The notes beneath the pieces were generated by a model. That model saw only the letters and a list, made by a program, of their open reading frames with translations, ran no database searches and had not been told where the DNA came from. From an uncultured Mycobacteriaceae bacterium (GTDB taxonomy: Bacteria > Actinomycetota > Actinomycetes > Mycobacteriales > Mycobacteriaceae): 64,000 nt of DNA. The stretch lies in NCBI GenBank assembly GCA_902826815.1, contig CADEGF010000007.1:62001-126000 (forward strand). Reading direction: 5' to 3'. Numbering within the stretch: position 1 is the first letter of the stretch; the number at the start of each line of letters is the position of its first letter. A program made the position numbers and the translations under genes. Positions 1 to 10,123 of this stretch are shown piece after piece.

Positions 1-2
1 TG

Positions 3-506
3 CTTCGCGGCTTCTACTACTTCTTCCTCGGCATGGTGATCTTCCAGGTCTCCGGGGCGTTGGCCTCGATCTTCGGCAGAGCGGACACGCTTGGCGTGCC
101 CAACTACTTCTCCGGCGGGCTGATCTACGCCGACCTCGCAGGCATCTTCATGTACACGCTCATCGCGATGGGGTTCCGCTTCTGGTCGCTGCGTGTCGAG
201 AAATCGCACACCGCGGACGAGCCACAGCCTCGGATGACGCTGCGAAATGCTTTGTTGTTGTACCGGTTCACCGGGATTCGCGCCAGCATCGCGCGGATCG
301 TCTTCTGGTTGTGGCTGTTTTTGACCGCATTCATCGTCGTCGTGATCGTGATGAGCGCCGTCGACGACCCGCGGATCTTGGCTTCCAACCTCGTTGTACT
401 CGTCGCCTGGATCGGATGGGCGGTCGGCATCCGCTACTGGGCGGAGTCACACAACGAACGCGCCATTGAGCGGGCCGGCCAACGCGCGGAGGCCGCCAAA
501 GGCTAG
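3..506 (+). CDS. Hypothetical integral membrane protein (5' end outside the window)
   Basis: The reading frame is open from the left edge, so the start lies outside the window; an internal ATG at 33 is unlikely to be the true start. About 167 residues are visible with four hydrophobic stretches: near the cut end ([19 protein letters not shown]), around [20 protein letters not shown], around [16 protein letters not shown], and [18 protein letters not shown] charged loop lies between the second and third, and the tail is short and charged. I do not recognise a family. It converges on tatB and the two stop codons overlap by 4 bp. No function is proposed. Confidence 0.7.
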   Translation, partial: LRGFYYFFLGMVIFQVSGALASIFGRADTLGVPNYFSGGLIYADLAGIFMYTLIAMGFRFWSLRVEKSHTADEPQPRMTLRNALLLYRFTGIRASIARIVFWLWLFLTAFIVVVIVMSAVDDPRILASNLVVLVAWIGWAVGIRYWAESHNERAIERAGQRAEAAKG

Positions 507-912
507 GTGGCGTCGCTGTCGTACGGCGTCGCGCCCGGCTGCTTGGAGGTCGGGGTCGACGGTGGTGGCGGCGTCGTCGAATCGGCGGCGGGCTGGACTG
601 CGGGCTTGCCGTCGGGCTGATCGAACTTGCCGGTGAAGATCGAATCATCGCCGTCGAGAAGGTGTTTGGTCAGCGCAGCACGCGGTGTCATACCCCGCAG
701 CTTCTGCAGCTCGCTGAGCGGCTCGCGGAGGTCGTCGAATTCGGGGCCGAAATCGTCGCGCAGCTGCTTGGTCGCACCGCTGACGTAGTCGCGCGCCTGG
801 CGCAGTGCGCCAGACGTCCACCGGATCGCGCCCGGCAGCCGCTCCGGCCCCAGGATCACCAGTCCGGCGATCACCAGGAGCAGCATCTCGCCCCAGCCGA
901 CGTTGGCGAACA

Positions 913-913
<1 letters not shown>
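503..913 (-). CDS. tatB: Sec-independent translocase subunit TatB
   Basis: TatB is the membrane subunit that, with TatC, receives twin-arginine signal peptides for export of folded proteins. The 136-residue protein has the expected design: a very short periplasmic start (MFANVGWGE), one transmembrane helix with the family glycine-proline hinge ([12 protein letters not shown], residues about 18-29), an amphipathic helix to about residue 70, and a disordered Pro/Thr-rich tail. It is the last gene of the sigE-rseA-htrA-tatB series, and its ATG overlaps the htrA stop by one base (TAATG), implying translational coupling. Gene order matches Rv1221-Rv1224 of M. tuberculosis. Confidence 0.93.
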
Positions 914-2472
<1,559 letters not shown>

Positions 2473-2871
2473 CTACCGGCGCTTACGCCGGTCGCGAATC
2501 GTGTCGTCAGCAAACTGGGTCTGGTCACCGTCGCTGGGCTGGACCTGCGAGGTATCTTCGGGAATCTGGGAGAGCATGCCAAGCAGCGAACTGGGGATGG
2601 CAATAGGTCGGGAATCGCGCAGCGCGGCGCGTGCCTGGCGCTGGGCCTCCACCTCACCGGCGCACTGCGGACACAGCGACAGGTGGTGGGCGGCCCGCAG
2701 ATGTGCGGTCATCCGCAGCTCTCCGTCCGCGAAAGCGGCGATGGCCTCGGTGGACAGATGCTCGGTGGAGCCGAACTGGCGCGGGCCTACCGGCGCGTCA
2801 CTCTGCGACGCGAACTGGGAAGGCAGCCAGGAGAACGCGCGGCGAAACACATGCCCCGGGTCGGCCATCAC
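2473..2871 (-). CDS. rseA: Anti-sigma-E factor RseA (zinc-associated anti-sigma domain)
   Basis: RseA is the cytoplasmic anti-sigma factor that holds SigE inactive. The 132-residue protein carries the zinc-associated anti-sigma motif H-x3-C-x2-C at His63, Cys67 and Cys70 within HHLSLCPQC, followed by a helical linker and a basic tail (DRRKRR). There is no transmembrane segment, as in Rv1222. It is 87 bp downstream of sigE on the same strand. The start is doubtful by one codon, because two ATGs lie in tandem. In M. tuberculosis RseA is removed by regulated proteolysis after phosphorylation and the zinc site is redox-sensitive; that is family knowledge, not visible here. Confidence 0.92.
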   Translation of the reverse strand: MMADPGHVFRRAFSWLPSQFASQSDAPVGPRQFGSTEHLSTEAIAAFADGELRMTAHLRAAHHLSLCPQCAGEVEAQRQARAALRDSRPIAIPSSLLGMLSQIPEDTSQVQPSDGDQTQFADDTIRDRRKRR

Positions 2872-2958
2872 CCCGCTCCTCTCGGCCCATCACGATCGCG
2901 ATAGACGGTTCTTACCTTGAATGTAGCGCGGGACAGGTCACCCGACACCCGTGAACGG

Positions 2959-3759
2959 TCAGGCCGACTTGGCCGTGTCGGGCGAATGGCGCGCCAGGTA
3001 GTCCCGCAGCGCCTGTCGACCGCGGTGGATCCGGCTGCGCACGGTGCCCAGCTTCACGCCAAGCGTCGCGCCGATCTCCTCGTAGGACAAGCCTTCGATA
3101 TCGCACAACACCACCGCTGCGCGGAACTCCGGCGGCAGCGAGTCCAGCGCGGCCTGCAGGTCGGGCCCGAGGCGCGAATCGTGGTAGATCTCCTCCGGGT
3201 TGGGCTCATCGGCGGGCACCCGGTCGTAGTCCTCGGGCAGCGCCTCCATCCGGATGCGGCCGCGCCTGCGGACCATGTCAAGGAACAGGTTGGTGGTGAT
3301 GCGGTGCAGCCACCCCTCGAACGTGCCGGGCTGGTAGTTCTGCACCGACCGGAACACGCGGATGAACGTCTCCTGCGTCAGGTCCTCGGCGTCGTGCTGG
3401 TTACCGGACAGCCGGTAGGCCAGCCGGTACACCCGGTCGGCGTGCTGGCGCACCAGCTCATCCCATGAAGGCATGGTGGACTGGTCACCGGTGGCATCGA
3501 ATACCGCGGTGCCCTGTGGCTCTTCGGACGGCTCAACCCATTCCCCGTCGGTGAACCGCTCGAGGTGGGGCATCGAAACAGGGGCCAGATGGGGGGCCGT
3601 AGTGGTTGTGGTCGTCGGATCCTCCAGATCACAGCGCTCACCGCTTATCGGCAACGCGACATCCGCGGCAACACGACGGTCGACATGGTTATTCCCAGAG
3701 CGCCAGCGTCCGCCGTGTTCCATGCGGCTTACCGTTCCCGACCCCGGTGTGGTCCGCAT
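2959..3759 (-). CDS. sigE: ECF RNA polymerase sigma factor SigE
   Basis: SigE is the extracytoplasmic-function sigma factor for cell-envelope, detergent and heat stress. Region 2 runs from about [18 protein letters not shown] to the [11 protein letters not shown] segment. Region 4 contains the helix-turn-helix [20 protein letters not shown]. From residue about 85 onward the sequence is nearly identical to remembered M. tuberculosis SigE. The N-terminal 80 residues diverge, and the true start is uncertain: the ATG at 3723 (MEHGGRW) aligns better with the M. tuberculosis start than the ATG at 3759. It heads the sigE-rseA-htrA-tatB series and is divergent from the O-methyltransferase gene. Confidence 0.95.
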   Translation of the reverse strand: MRTTPGSGTVSRMEHGGRWRSGNNHVDRRVAADVALPISGERCDLEDPTTTTTTAPHLAPVSMPHLERFTDGEWVEPSEEPQGTAVFDATGDQSTMPSWDELVRQHADRVYRLAYRLSGNQHDAEDLTQETFIRVFRSVQNYQPGTFEGWLHRITTNLFLDMVRRRGRIRMEALPEDYDRVPADEPNPEEIYHDSRLGPDLQAALDSLPPEFRAAVVLCDIEGLSYEEIGATLGVKLGTVRSRIHRGRQALRDYLARHSPDTAKSA

Positions 3760-3768
3760 ATGAGCGGA

Positions 3769-3784
3769 CTGAACTTTCCCTGAG
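3769..3784 (-). promoter_or_regulatory. Direct repeat upstream of sigE, possible MprA-type site
   Basis: Read on the minus strand, the short motif CTCAG recurs as TTCAG with 6 nt between (plus strand CTGAA at 3769-3773 and CTGAG at 3780-3784). The centres are 11 bp apart, one helical turn. MprA-regulated sigE promoters carry loosely conserved direct repeats of this kind; the assignment is inference. If this is the regulatory site, the start at 3723 becomes more likely than the one at 3759. Confidence 0.3.
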
Positions 3785-3900
3785 AAACCGGATTGTTACC
3801 AACGTCACCCACGTCTCACCAGGGCAAATCACGTGATCGCGAACTGATTTGGCCGCCGCGGAACGGGCGTGTCGCGGCCGCGGCCGATTCAGCACCCCTC

Positions 3901-3906
3901 TACGCT
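3901..3906 (+). promoter_or_regulatory. -10 hexamer TACGCT of the O-methyltransferase gene (leaderless)
   Basis: TACGCT ends 6 nt before the ATG at 3913 and there is no Shine-Dalgarno sequence. This is the spacing expected if transcription begins at or next to the start codon. Confidence 0.5.
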
Positions 3907-3912
3907 GCGGGC

Positions 3913-4593
3913 ATGGCCGATGACCCGGCGAGCCAGCCGCACCCCAGCCGCGCCGAGTCGATCGTCAACCATGCCGAACAGTCGATCTCCGAAGACGCCA
4001 TCGTCGCCGCCGCGCGCGACCGTGCAGTCGAGACCGGCGCGGGCGCGGTCAGCCCCGCCGTCGGGGCCCTGCTGAGCGTGCTGGCCAAGATCAGCGGCGC
4101 GAAGGCCGTGGTGGAGGTGGGTACGGGAGCCGGCGTCAGCGGCTTGTGGCTGCTCTCCGGAATGCGCGACGACGGCGTGCTCACGACGATCGATGTCGAG
4201 CCCGAACATCAGCGCCTCGCCAAGCAGGCGTTCTCCGAGGCCGGCATCGGGCCGTCGCGGACCCGGCTGATCGGCGGGCGCGCCCAGGAAGTCCTGACCC
4301 GCCTGGCCGACGAGTCCTACGACCTGGTGTTTATCGACGCCGACCCCGCCGACCAGCCGGAATTCGTCGTGGAGGGCATCCGGCTGCTGCGGCCCGGCGG
4401 CGCGATCGTCGTGCACCGCGCGGCGCTCGGCGGCCGGGCAGGCGATGCCGCCGCCCGCGATGCCGAGGTCACGTCGGTGCGCGAGGCCGCCCGGCTGATC
4501 GCCGAGGACGAGCGCCTGACACCGGTGCTCGTGCCGCTCGGCGACGGTCTGCTGGCCGCGGCCCGCGACTGGCCGTCCCGCGACGAGGACTAG
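3913..4593 (+). CDS. SAM-dependent O-methyltransferase (Rv1220c-like)
   Basis: This is a class I S-adenosylmethionine methyltransferase of the catechol/caffeoyl-CoA O-methyltransferase type, 226 residues. The SAM-binding glycine motif is [16 protein letters not shown], the acidic end of strand 2 is TTIDVEPEH, and the metal/catalytic-type segment is [22 protein letters not shown] follows as usual. Its substrate is unknown. I chose the ATG at 3913 because the open frame upstream of it has no family sequence and a leaderless promoter fits exactly there. It is divergent from sigE, as Rv1220c is in M. tuberculosis. Confidence 0.88.
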   Translation: MADDPASQPHPSRAESIVNHAEQSISEDAIVAAARDRAVETGAGAVSPAVGALLSVLAKISGAKAVVEVGTGAGVSGLWLLSGMRDDGVLTTIDVEPEHQRLAKQAFSEAGIGPSRTRLIGGRAQEVLTRLADESYDLVFIDADPADQPEFVVEGIRLLRPGGAIVVHRAALGGRAGDAAARDAEVTSVREAARLIAEDERLTPVLVPLGDGLLAAARDWPSRDED

Positions 4594-4607
4594 GGGTCAC
4601 CTCTCCT

Positions 4608-4668
4608 CGCGAACGTTCCGTACCAGTCGAGAAATTGCCGAAATTTCGACTGGTACGGAACGTTCGCG
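4608..4668. repeat. Long inverted repeat (23-bp perfect arms, 15-nt loop)
   Basis: Positions 4608-4630 are exactly complementary to 4646-4668, giving a 23-bp perfect stem around a 15-nt loop that itself repeats GAAATT. It lies 14 bp after the O-methyltransferase stop and before the tetR operator. A degenerate partial copy of the arm (TACGGAACATT) follows at 4677-4687. There is no T-run, so it is not a classic intrinsic terminator. It may be a mycobacterial palindromic repeat that separates the two transcripts. Confidence 0.8.
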
Positions 4669-4711
4669 GCGATTTCTACGGAACATTGACGGCGAGCCGC
4701 TTGACTGAGTG

Positions 4712-4747
4712 CTGAACGCGCGTTTAGCGTACTAAACATGCGTTCAG
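4712..4747. promoter_or_regulatory. TetR operator overlapping the tetR start codon
   Basis: A 36-bp inverted repeat has 16-bp arms that match at 14 positions (CTGAACGC..GTTTAG, 4 bp centre). The hexamer TAGCGT at 4725-4730 lies inside it, and the ATG at 4738 is in the right arm, 7 nt after the hexamer. This fits a leaderless, autorepressed transcript in which repressor binding covers both the -10 element and the start codon. For the M. tuberculosis homologue Rv1219c, repression of the following efflux operon is established; the exact site here is inferred. Confidence 0.75.
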
Positions 4748-5403
4748 CGGACGATCTCACGGCCGTCGCGAGGATTCGCGACGCCGCGATCGAGCAGGTG
4801 GGTCAGCACGGCTTCAACGTCGGGCTTCGGGCGATAGCCCAGGCCGCAGGCGTCAGCGCCGCGCTGGTCATCCACCACTTCGGATCCAAGGAAAATCTGC
4901 TGCGGGCCTGCGACGACCACATCGCCGAACAGGTCCGCGAGGCCAAGACCGAGTCGCTACGCGCCGCCGACCCGTCGACCTGGCTGCGTCAGGTAGCCGA
5001 GATCGAGAGTTTTGCGCCGATGGTCGCCTACCTCGTCCGCAGCATGCAGTCCGGCGGTGGGCTGGCCAAGACGTTCTGGCAGCGCATGATCGACAACGCC
5101 GAGGAGTACCTCGAAGAAGGTGTTCGCGCAGGCACTCTCAAGCCCAGCCGCGATCCGAAGGCCAGAGCGAAGTTCCTCGGCATGGTCGGCGGCGGCAGCC
5201 TCCTGCTCTACCTGCAGATGCACGACAGCCCCACCGATCTGCGCGCGGTGCTACGCGACTACGGCGAAGAAATGATGCTGCCTGCGTTGGAGGTCTACTC
5301 CAACGGCCTGATGACCGACTCGACCATGTACGAGGCGTTCCTCGCCCAACGCGAACAAGGCATTCCGTTCAGCAGCCCACAATCAGAGGAGGAAAAGCAA
5401 TGA
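4738..5403 (+). CDS. TetR-family repressor of the efflux operon (Rv1219c-like)
   Basis: The 221-residue regulator has an N-terminal helix-turn-helix at about residues 22-60 (VGLRAIAQAAGVSAALVIHH, then FGSKENLL). It is closely similar in memory to M. tuberculosis Rv1219c, the repressor of the Rv1218c-Rv1217c multidrug ABC transporter. The C-terminal two thirds form the helical ligand pocket, with the family segment MVAYLVRSMQSGG. It starts inside its own probable operator, lacks a Shine-Dalgarno sequence, and its stop overlaps the next ATG (ATGA). The gene therefore heads the operon it controls. Confidence 0.93.
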   Translation: MRSADDLTAVARIRDAAIEQVGQHGFNVGLRAIAQAAGVSAALVIHHFGSKENLLRACDDHIAEQVREAKTESLRAADPSTWLRQVAEIESFAPMVAYLVRSMQSGGGLAKTFWQRMIDNAEEYLEEGVRAGTLKPSRDPKARAKFLGMVGGGSLLLYLQMHDSPTDLRAVLRDYGEEMMLPALEVYSNGLMTDSTMYEAFLAQREQGIPFSSPQSEEEKQ

Positions 5404-5777
5404 CCACCCAGACATTCTTCGCCCTGTTCTGGGGATGGCTCACAGTCATCGTCACCGCGATGTTCTTCATTCGACCGAAGGCGCTTCACGACGTCAAGCG
5501 GCTGATCGTGGAGAACCGCGCATTCGGCCTGACCTACGGCTACCTTTCGCTGTTCCTCGGCTTGATTTCGGTTCTCCTGCACAATGAATGGGTTCTGAAC
5601 TGGCATGTCCTCATCACGATCTTCGGATGGCTGGCGCTGATCAAGGGCGTCATCGTCATCGCGTGGCCCGAGATCTCCAGCAACACCAAATACGAAACGC
5701 GCATCAAGTCCACCCGGATCTCACTGGTCGTCGTTGGCGCCCTTGCGATCTGGATGCTGGGCGCCACATACGCCTGA
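5400..5777 (+). CDS. Small four-helix membrane protein in the efflux operon
   Basis: The 125-residue protein is mostly hydrophobic with four predicted transmembrane segments (about 5-24, 41-60, 68-88 and 103-123) and a short basic loop (RPKALHDVKRL). I do not recognise a named family. It overlaps the tetR stop by 4 bp and precedes the ABC ATPase gene by 27 bp, so it is co-transcribed with the transporter. It is absent, as far as I recall, between Rv1219c and Rv1218c in M. tuberculosis. It could be an accessory subunit; that is only inferred from position. Confidence 0.75.
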   Translation: MTTQTFFALFWGWLTVIVTAMFFIRPKALHDVKRLIVENRAFGLTYGYLSLFLGLISVLLHNEWVLNWHVLITIFGWLALIKGVIVIAWPEISSNTKYETRIKSTRISLVVVGALAIWMLGATYA

Positions 5778-5804
5778 TCCTCTGCGAAAGACGGGAGAAC
5801 TGCC

Positions 5805-6698
5805 ATGCACGCTGTCGAAATCCGCGGGCTGAACAAGTCTTTCGGACACACCTTGGCACTCGACGGGCTGGACCTGACCGTTGCACCGGGTGACATCACC
5901 GGCTTCCTGGGTCCGAACGGCGCGGGCAAGTCAACCACCATTCGCGTGTTGCTCGGCCTGCTGCGCGCCAACAGCGGCACCGTGCGACTGCTCGGCGGTG
6001 ACCCGTGGCGCGACGCGGTGACCTTGCACCGGCGAATCGCTTATGTCCCAGGCGATGTGACGCTGTGGCCCAACCTGACCGGCCTGCAGGCCATCGACTT
6101 CCTTGCGCGGCTGCGCGGCGACGGCGCGGTCGACGTCGCACGCCGCGACCAGCTGATCGAGCGGTTCGAACTCGATCCGCACAAGAAGGCGCGCACGTAC
6201 TCGAAGGGCAACCGCCAGAAGGTCGCGATCATCGCTGCCTTCTCAACCTATGCCGAGCTCTTCATTCTCGATGAGCCGACATCGGGTCTTGACCCGTTGA
6301 TGGAGAAGGCTTTTCAAACCTGCGTGCAGGAGGTCGCCGGCCGCGGCGCCGCGGTGCTTCTGTCCAGCCACATCCTCGCCGAGGTCGAAAAGCTCTGTGA
6401 CAACGTGACGATCATCCGCGCAGGCCGCGCGGTGAAGTCGGGCACCCTGGCCGAACTGCGCCACCTGATGCGCACCACCGTGATCGCCCGCACCCGCAAC
6501 GACGGCATGAAGCTCCGGCAGATCCCTTTCGTGCACGACTTTTCGATCGCCGACGGCCACTACGTGTTCTCGGTCGACCGCAGCGATCTTGACCACGCGA
6601 TGGCGGTACTGGCGGATCTGGGAATCATCGATCTGACGGTCACGCCTGCGTCGCTCGAAGATATGTTCCTGCGCGAGTACCAGGGAGCAGGCCGATGA
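5805..6698 (+). CDS. ABC transporter ATP-binding protein (Rv1218c-like efflux ATPase)
   Basis: This is the nucleotide-binding subunit of a drug-efflux ABC transporter, 297 residues. Walker A is GPNGAGKST (about 39-47), the signature is the variant YSKGNRQKV in place of LSGGQ, Walker B is [13 protein letters not shown], and the switch histidine is in LLSSHILAE. The C-terminal 80 residues form the small domain found in the Rv1218c/DrrA branch. GAGAAC lies 5 nt before the ATG as a weak ribosome site. Its stop overlaps the permease start (ATGA), so the two subunits are translationally coupled. Confidence 0.93.
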   Translation: MHAVEIRGLNKSFGHTLALDGLDLTVAPGDITGFLGPNGAGKSTTIRVLLGLLRANSGTVRLLGGDPWRDAVTLHRRIAYVPGDVTLWPNLTGLQAIDFLARLRGDGAVDVARRDQLIERFELDPHKKARTYSKGNRQKVAIIAAFSTYAELFILDEPTSGLDPLMEKAFQTCVQEVAGRGAAVLLSSHILAEVEKLCDNVTIIRAGRAVKSGTLAELRHLMRTTVIARTRNDGMKLRQIPFVHDFSIADGHYVFSVDRSDLDHAMAVLADLGIIDLTVTPASLEDMFLREYQGAGR

Positions 6699-8317
6699 CT
6701 GCCACCGTCGTCGCGCCGCACGCGGGACGGCACGAATCGCGTTCGCCGGCTTCGGCGTTCACCGGGGTCGGCAGCCTGATCAGGCTCGCGCTGCGGCGCG
6801 ATCGGGTCCGGCTCAGCGTGTGGATCGTCGCCCTGACGTTGATGATGGTGTACGCGCCGAACGCCATCAAACTGGCCTACCCGGAGGAGGCGCAGCGCGC
6901 CGCACGCGTCAACCTGCTCAAGACGCCCGCCGGAATGATCCTGGGCGGCCCCATGTTCGGGGTCAAAGAGACCGACCTGGGCGTGATGATGGCCAATGAG
7001 CTCATGATGACGCTCATCATCGCGGCCTCGATCCTGTCCATTCTCACCGTGATTCGACATACCCGCGCCGAGGAGGAAAGCGGCGCAGCCGAATTGGTGC
7101 TGTCGTCGGTGGTGGACCGGCACGCCAGAACGTATGCGGCCCTGATCGTGGTCGGCGGTGTCAACGCGGTGCTCGCGGTGACCATGACTCTGGCGATGGC
7201 CGCGACGGGCTTCGCCATCGTCGACAGCGCGGCGATGTGCTTCGGCGTCACCGCGGTGGCGATGGTGTTCGGCGCGGTCGCGGCCGTCACCGCACAGCTG
7301 TGGCGGCAGGCGCGCGCCGCCACTGGGGCGGCGATGGGCGCGCTCGCGCTGGCCGCGCTGGTGCGCGGGGTCGGCGACGTCATCGACAACTCCGGCAGCG
7401 CACTGTCCTGGTTCTCCCCCATCGCCTGGGCCCAGCAGATGCGTGCGTTCGTCGACGTGCGGTGGTGGCCGCTGGCGTTGCTCGTTGTGCTCGCCGTCGG
7501 CCTGATCGCGGTCGCCGCCGTGCTGGAGAGTGCTCGTCAGTACGACGACGGCGTCATCCCGTCGTCCGGTGAACATCCGAACGCACACCCGATCAGAAGT
7601 GTCTTCGGCCTGCACCTGACGCTGCAGCGGGGTCAGACGATCGGCTGGAGTGTGGGATTGTTCCTGTCCGGCTTGGCATTCGGATCGATGACGAAGTCGC
7701 TGCTCGACGCCGCCGCCGACAACGAACTGTTGCAGCGCGTGCTGGCGCAGCAGGGCACCGACGGTGTGTACACCACGCTGACGCAGTTCCTCGCCGCGGC
7801 GGCAACCGCCTTTGTCGTCTCCGCCGTGTTGCGCTTGCGGGGTGACGAGGAATCCGGCCTCGGCGAGATCGTGCTGGCGGGCGCGGTGTCGCGATGGCGG
7901 TGGCTAGTCACCGCGGTCATCGCAGCGGTCCTCGGATCGGCGGTGCTGATGCTGTCCGCAGGCATCGGGATGGGGCTCGGCGCGGGCATCACGATCGGCG
8001 AGCCGCAGACGATATGGCGGCTCACGCTCGCCGGACTGGCGTTCGTACCCGCGATGGCGGCGATGGCAGGGGTTGCGGCGCTCGCCGTCGCATTCCGGTC
8101 GGCGTGGATCGGTTGGCTGGCAGTCACTTTCGTCGTCATCTCGCTGTACCTCGGCGCGCTGCTTCGGCTGCCGCAATGGCTGCTCGACGCGTCGCCTATC
8201 GGCCAGACCAAGGCGCCGTCCGAATACTCGGTCGTCGCGCTGGCCGCCATGGTCGCCGCCGCAGCGGCACTCACCCTTGTCGCAGGTGCGATCTACCGTC
8301 GCCGCGACGCACTGTGA
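6695..8317 (+). CDS. ABC transporter permease (Rv1217c-like)
   Basis: The 540-residue permease pairs with the preceding ATPase. About twelve hydrophobic segments fall into two similar halves, residues about 25-290 and 310-540. Each half begins with a basic region ([14 protein letters not shown], then [16 protein letters not shown]) leading into the first helix, suggesting an internal duplication as in Rv1217c. Charged loops of the type [20 protein letters not shown] and [20 protein letters not shown] appear once per half; they probably contact the ATPase. It belongs to the exporter class induced when the TetR repressor is released. Confidence 0.92.
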   Translation: MTATVVAPHAGRHESRSPASAFTGVGSLIRLALRRDRVRLSVWIVALTLMMVYAPNAIKLAYPEEAQRAARVNLLKTPAGMILGGPMFGVKETDLGVMMANELMMTLIIAASILSILTVIRHTRAEEESGAAELVLSSVVDRHARTYAALIVVGGVNAVLAVTMTLAMAATGFAIVDSAAMCFGVTAVAMVFGAVAAVTAQLWRQARAATGAAMGALALAALVRGVGDVIDNSGSALSWFSPIAWAQQMRAFVDVRWWPLALLVVLAVGLIAVAAVLESARQYDDGVIPSSGEHPNAHPIRSVFGLHLTLQRGQTIGWSVGLFLSGLAFGSMTKSLLDAAADNELLQRVLAQQGTDGVYTTLTQFLAAAATAFVVSAVLRLRGDEESGLGEIVLAGAVSRWRWLVTAVIAAVLGSAVLMLSAGIGMGLGAGITIGEPQTIWRLTLAGLAFVPAMAAMAGVAALAVAFRSAWIGWLAVTFVVISLYLGALLRLPQWLLDASPIGQTKAPSEYSVVALAAMVAAAAALTLVAGAIYRRRDAL

Positions 8318-8334
8318 ATCGATAGGAGGAAATC

Positions 8335-9009
8335 GTGAAGGTCACTGGTCAACTGTTGGCGTCGACAGTATTCTGCGTCGTCTTCTTCGGACTGCTGCTG
8401 TTCCTGCCCGCGGGCACGTTCGATTACTGGCAGGCATGGGTTTTCATCGGCGTCTTCCTGATCGGCGCCATGGTGCCGACGGTCTACCTGGCGGTGAAGT
8501 ATCCGGATGCGTTGCAGCGGCGGATGAAGTCGGGCCCGTGGAACGAGACCCGGCTGGTGCAGAAGCTCATCACGGTCGGCATCCTCGCGATGGTCGTGGC
8601 GGTGTCCGTGGTGAGTGCCCTTGACCACCGGTTCGGCTGGTCGGATGTACCGACGGCGGTCATCATTCTTGGAAACGTGCTCGTTCTAATAGGTTTCGTG
8701 ATCGCAGAAGCCGTGATCATCCAGAACAACTACGCGGCGGCGACCATCAGGGTCGAAGAGGAGCAGCCGGTGGTCTCCACAGGTCTGTACGGAGTCGTCC
8801 GGCATCCGATGTACGTCGGCGCGCTGATCATGATGGTCGGGATGCCGCTCGCCCTCGACTCGTATTGGGGGCTGCTGACAGCCATCCCGAGCGCGCTGGT
8901 CTTCGTCGCCCGCATAACCGACGAGGAGAAGGCGCTGCGGCAGGAGCTCGCAGGTTACGACGATTACACCGAGAAGGTGCACTATCGCCTGGTTCCCGGG
9001 GTGTGGTGA
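8335..9009 (+). CDS. Isoprenylcysteine methyltransferase-like membrane protein, copy 1 (Rv1216c-like)
   Basis: The protein has 224 residues and about five transmembrane segments. The C-terminal SAM-binding region of the Ste14/ICMT-type (PEMT/NnrU-related) methyltransferases is visible: TGLYGVVRHPMYVGALI with the family RHP-Y motif, then ITDEEKALRQELAGYDDY with the family EE and Y-x2-Y. The substrate is unknown. The GTG start follows AGGAGG by 6 nt, a strong ribosome site. It is 17 bp after the permease gene, so it belongs to the efflux operon as Rv1216c does. Confidence 0.85.
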   Translation: MKVTGQLLASTVFCVVFFGLLLFLPAGTFDYWQAWVFIGVFLIGAMVPTVYLAVKYPDALQRRMKSGPWNETRLVQKLITVGILAMVVAVSVVSALDHRFGWSDVPTAVIILGNVLVLIGFVIAEAVIIQNNYAAATIRVEEEQPVVSTGLYGVVRHPMYVGALIMMVGMPLALDSYWGLLTAIPSALVFVARITDEEKALRQELAGYDDYTEKVHYRLVPGVW

Positions 9010-9011
9010 GA

Positions 9012-9686
9012 ATGAAAACCGCTGTCCAAGCCGTCATCACGTCGGTCGTCGGCGCCGTCGCCTTCGGCGTCCTCGTGTTCCTTCCCGCGGGCACGTTCGA
9101 CTATTGGCGGGGCTGGGCCTTCATCGCGGTGTTCGCCGCCGCGACGCTGATCCCCAGCGCATACCTCGCGGTGGCGAATCCTGACGCACTGCGCCGACGC
9201 ATGCAGGCAGGCCCTGGCGCGGAGACCCGGCCCGTGCAGAAGATCATCATTGCGTTCGCGTTCCTGTCCATGGCCGCCATGATCGTCATCAGCGCGCTGG
9301 ACTTTCGCTTCGGCTGGTCAACGGTGCCGTCGGCAGTCTCGGTCGTCGGACTCGTTCTTGTCGGCGTCGGGCTGACCATCGCCATGTCGGTGACGATCCA
9401 GAACGGCTATGCCGCAGCCAATGTCAAAGTCGAGGCCGGCCAGCAGTTGTCATCGACCGGTTGGTACGGGTTCGTCAGGCACCCGATGTACTTCGGCAAC
9501 GTCATCCTGATGATCGGCAGCCCACTGGCCCTCGGCTCGTACTGGGGGTTGCTGATCGTCGTCGTCGGCCTGATCATCCTGGCCGTGCGCATCAACGACG
9601 AGGAGGCGCTGCTGACGCAGCAGTTGGACGGATACCGCGACTATATGCAGAAGGTGCACTACCGGCTGGTGCCGTATGTGTGGTGA
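9012..9686 (+). CDS. Isoprenylcysteine methyltransferase-like membrane protein, copy 2
   Basis: This is a tandem paralogue of the preceding gene and has the same length (224 residues). Shared landmarks are LPAGTFDYWRGWAFI, a pair of arginines (ALRRRMQAGPGAETR), TGWYGFVRHPMYFGNVI, INDEEALLTQQLDGYRDY and the last residues KVHYRLVPYVW. The ATG at 9012 lies 2 bp after the copy-1 stop; the open frame extends further upstream but overlaps copy 1 and lacks family sequence. M. tuberculosis has one such gene here, so a local duplication is likely. Its 3' end overlaps the convergent neighbour by 28 bp. Confidence 0.85.
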   Translation: MKTAVQAVITSVVGAVAFGVLVFLPAGTFDYWRGWAFIAVFAAATLIPSAYLAVANPDALRRRMQAGPGAETRPVQKIIIAFAFLSMAAMIVISALDFRFGWSTVPSAVSVVGLVLVGVGLTIAMSVTIQNGYAAANVKVEAGQQLSSTGWYGFVRHPMYFGNVILMIGSPLALGSYWGLLIVVVGLIILAVRINDEEALLTQQLDGYRDYMQKVHYRLVPYVW

Positions 9687-10063
9687 CGTCGGGCCGCCCG
9701 CCAAACCAGAAGGAACACCGCCACCACGATGAACCGCGCGACGGTGTTGGCGATCAGCGTGCCGCTCACCTCGGTCATGCCCATGTAGACGAGGTTGAGG
9801 ATGCCGCTGGCCCCGTGCAGCACCACCAACGTCGTCACGACCAGGCCCAGCGCGGTCGGATCCGTCAGCCGGGTCGCGCCGAACGACAGCACCGCGACAG
9901 CGAGTTCGGCTGCTGCGACGAGGTAGGCGAGCAGATACTCCTGCCGCCCGATGGTGATGTCCACCGCCGACGGGATCGCGGTCGGGAACACCGTCAATAC
10001 GATGGCGCCCGCAAGGGTGATCAGGGCGTGCGCGAACAGCACAATGCGAAGTGGGCGGTACAT
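9659..10063 (-). CDS. Hypothetical four-helix membrane protein
   Basis: The 134-residue protein has four hydrophobic segments (about 7-28, 44-64, 76-96 and 104-124) and a basic C-terminus ending RRHHTYGTSR. I cannot place it in a named family. It is convergent with the second ICMT-like gene, overlapping it by 28 bp, and divergent from the ECF sigma gene. AGGGGAG lies a few bases before its ATG, a good ribosome site. The upstream gap to the sigma gene is only 60 bp, so the two promoters overlap and could be regulated together. Confidence 0.7.
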   Translation of the reverse strand: MYRPLRIVLFAHALITLAGAIVLTVFPTAIPSAVDITIGRQEYLLAYLVAAAELAVAVLSFGATRLTDPTALGLVVTTLVVLHGASGILNLVYMGMTEVSGTLIANTVARFIVVAVFLLVWRAARRHHTYGTSR

Positions 10064-10123
10064 GTCGGAGCTCCCCTTCTGTCATGAAACGGCTTCGCGG
10101 ATCGTCATTGGTATGACGATGAA

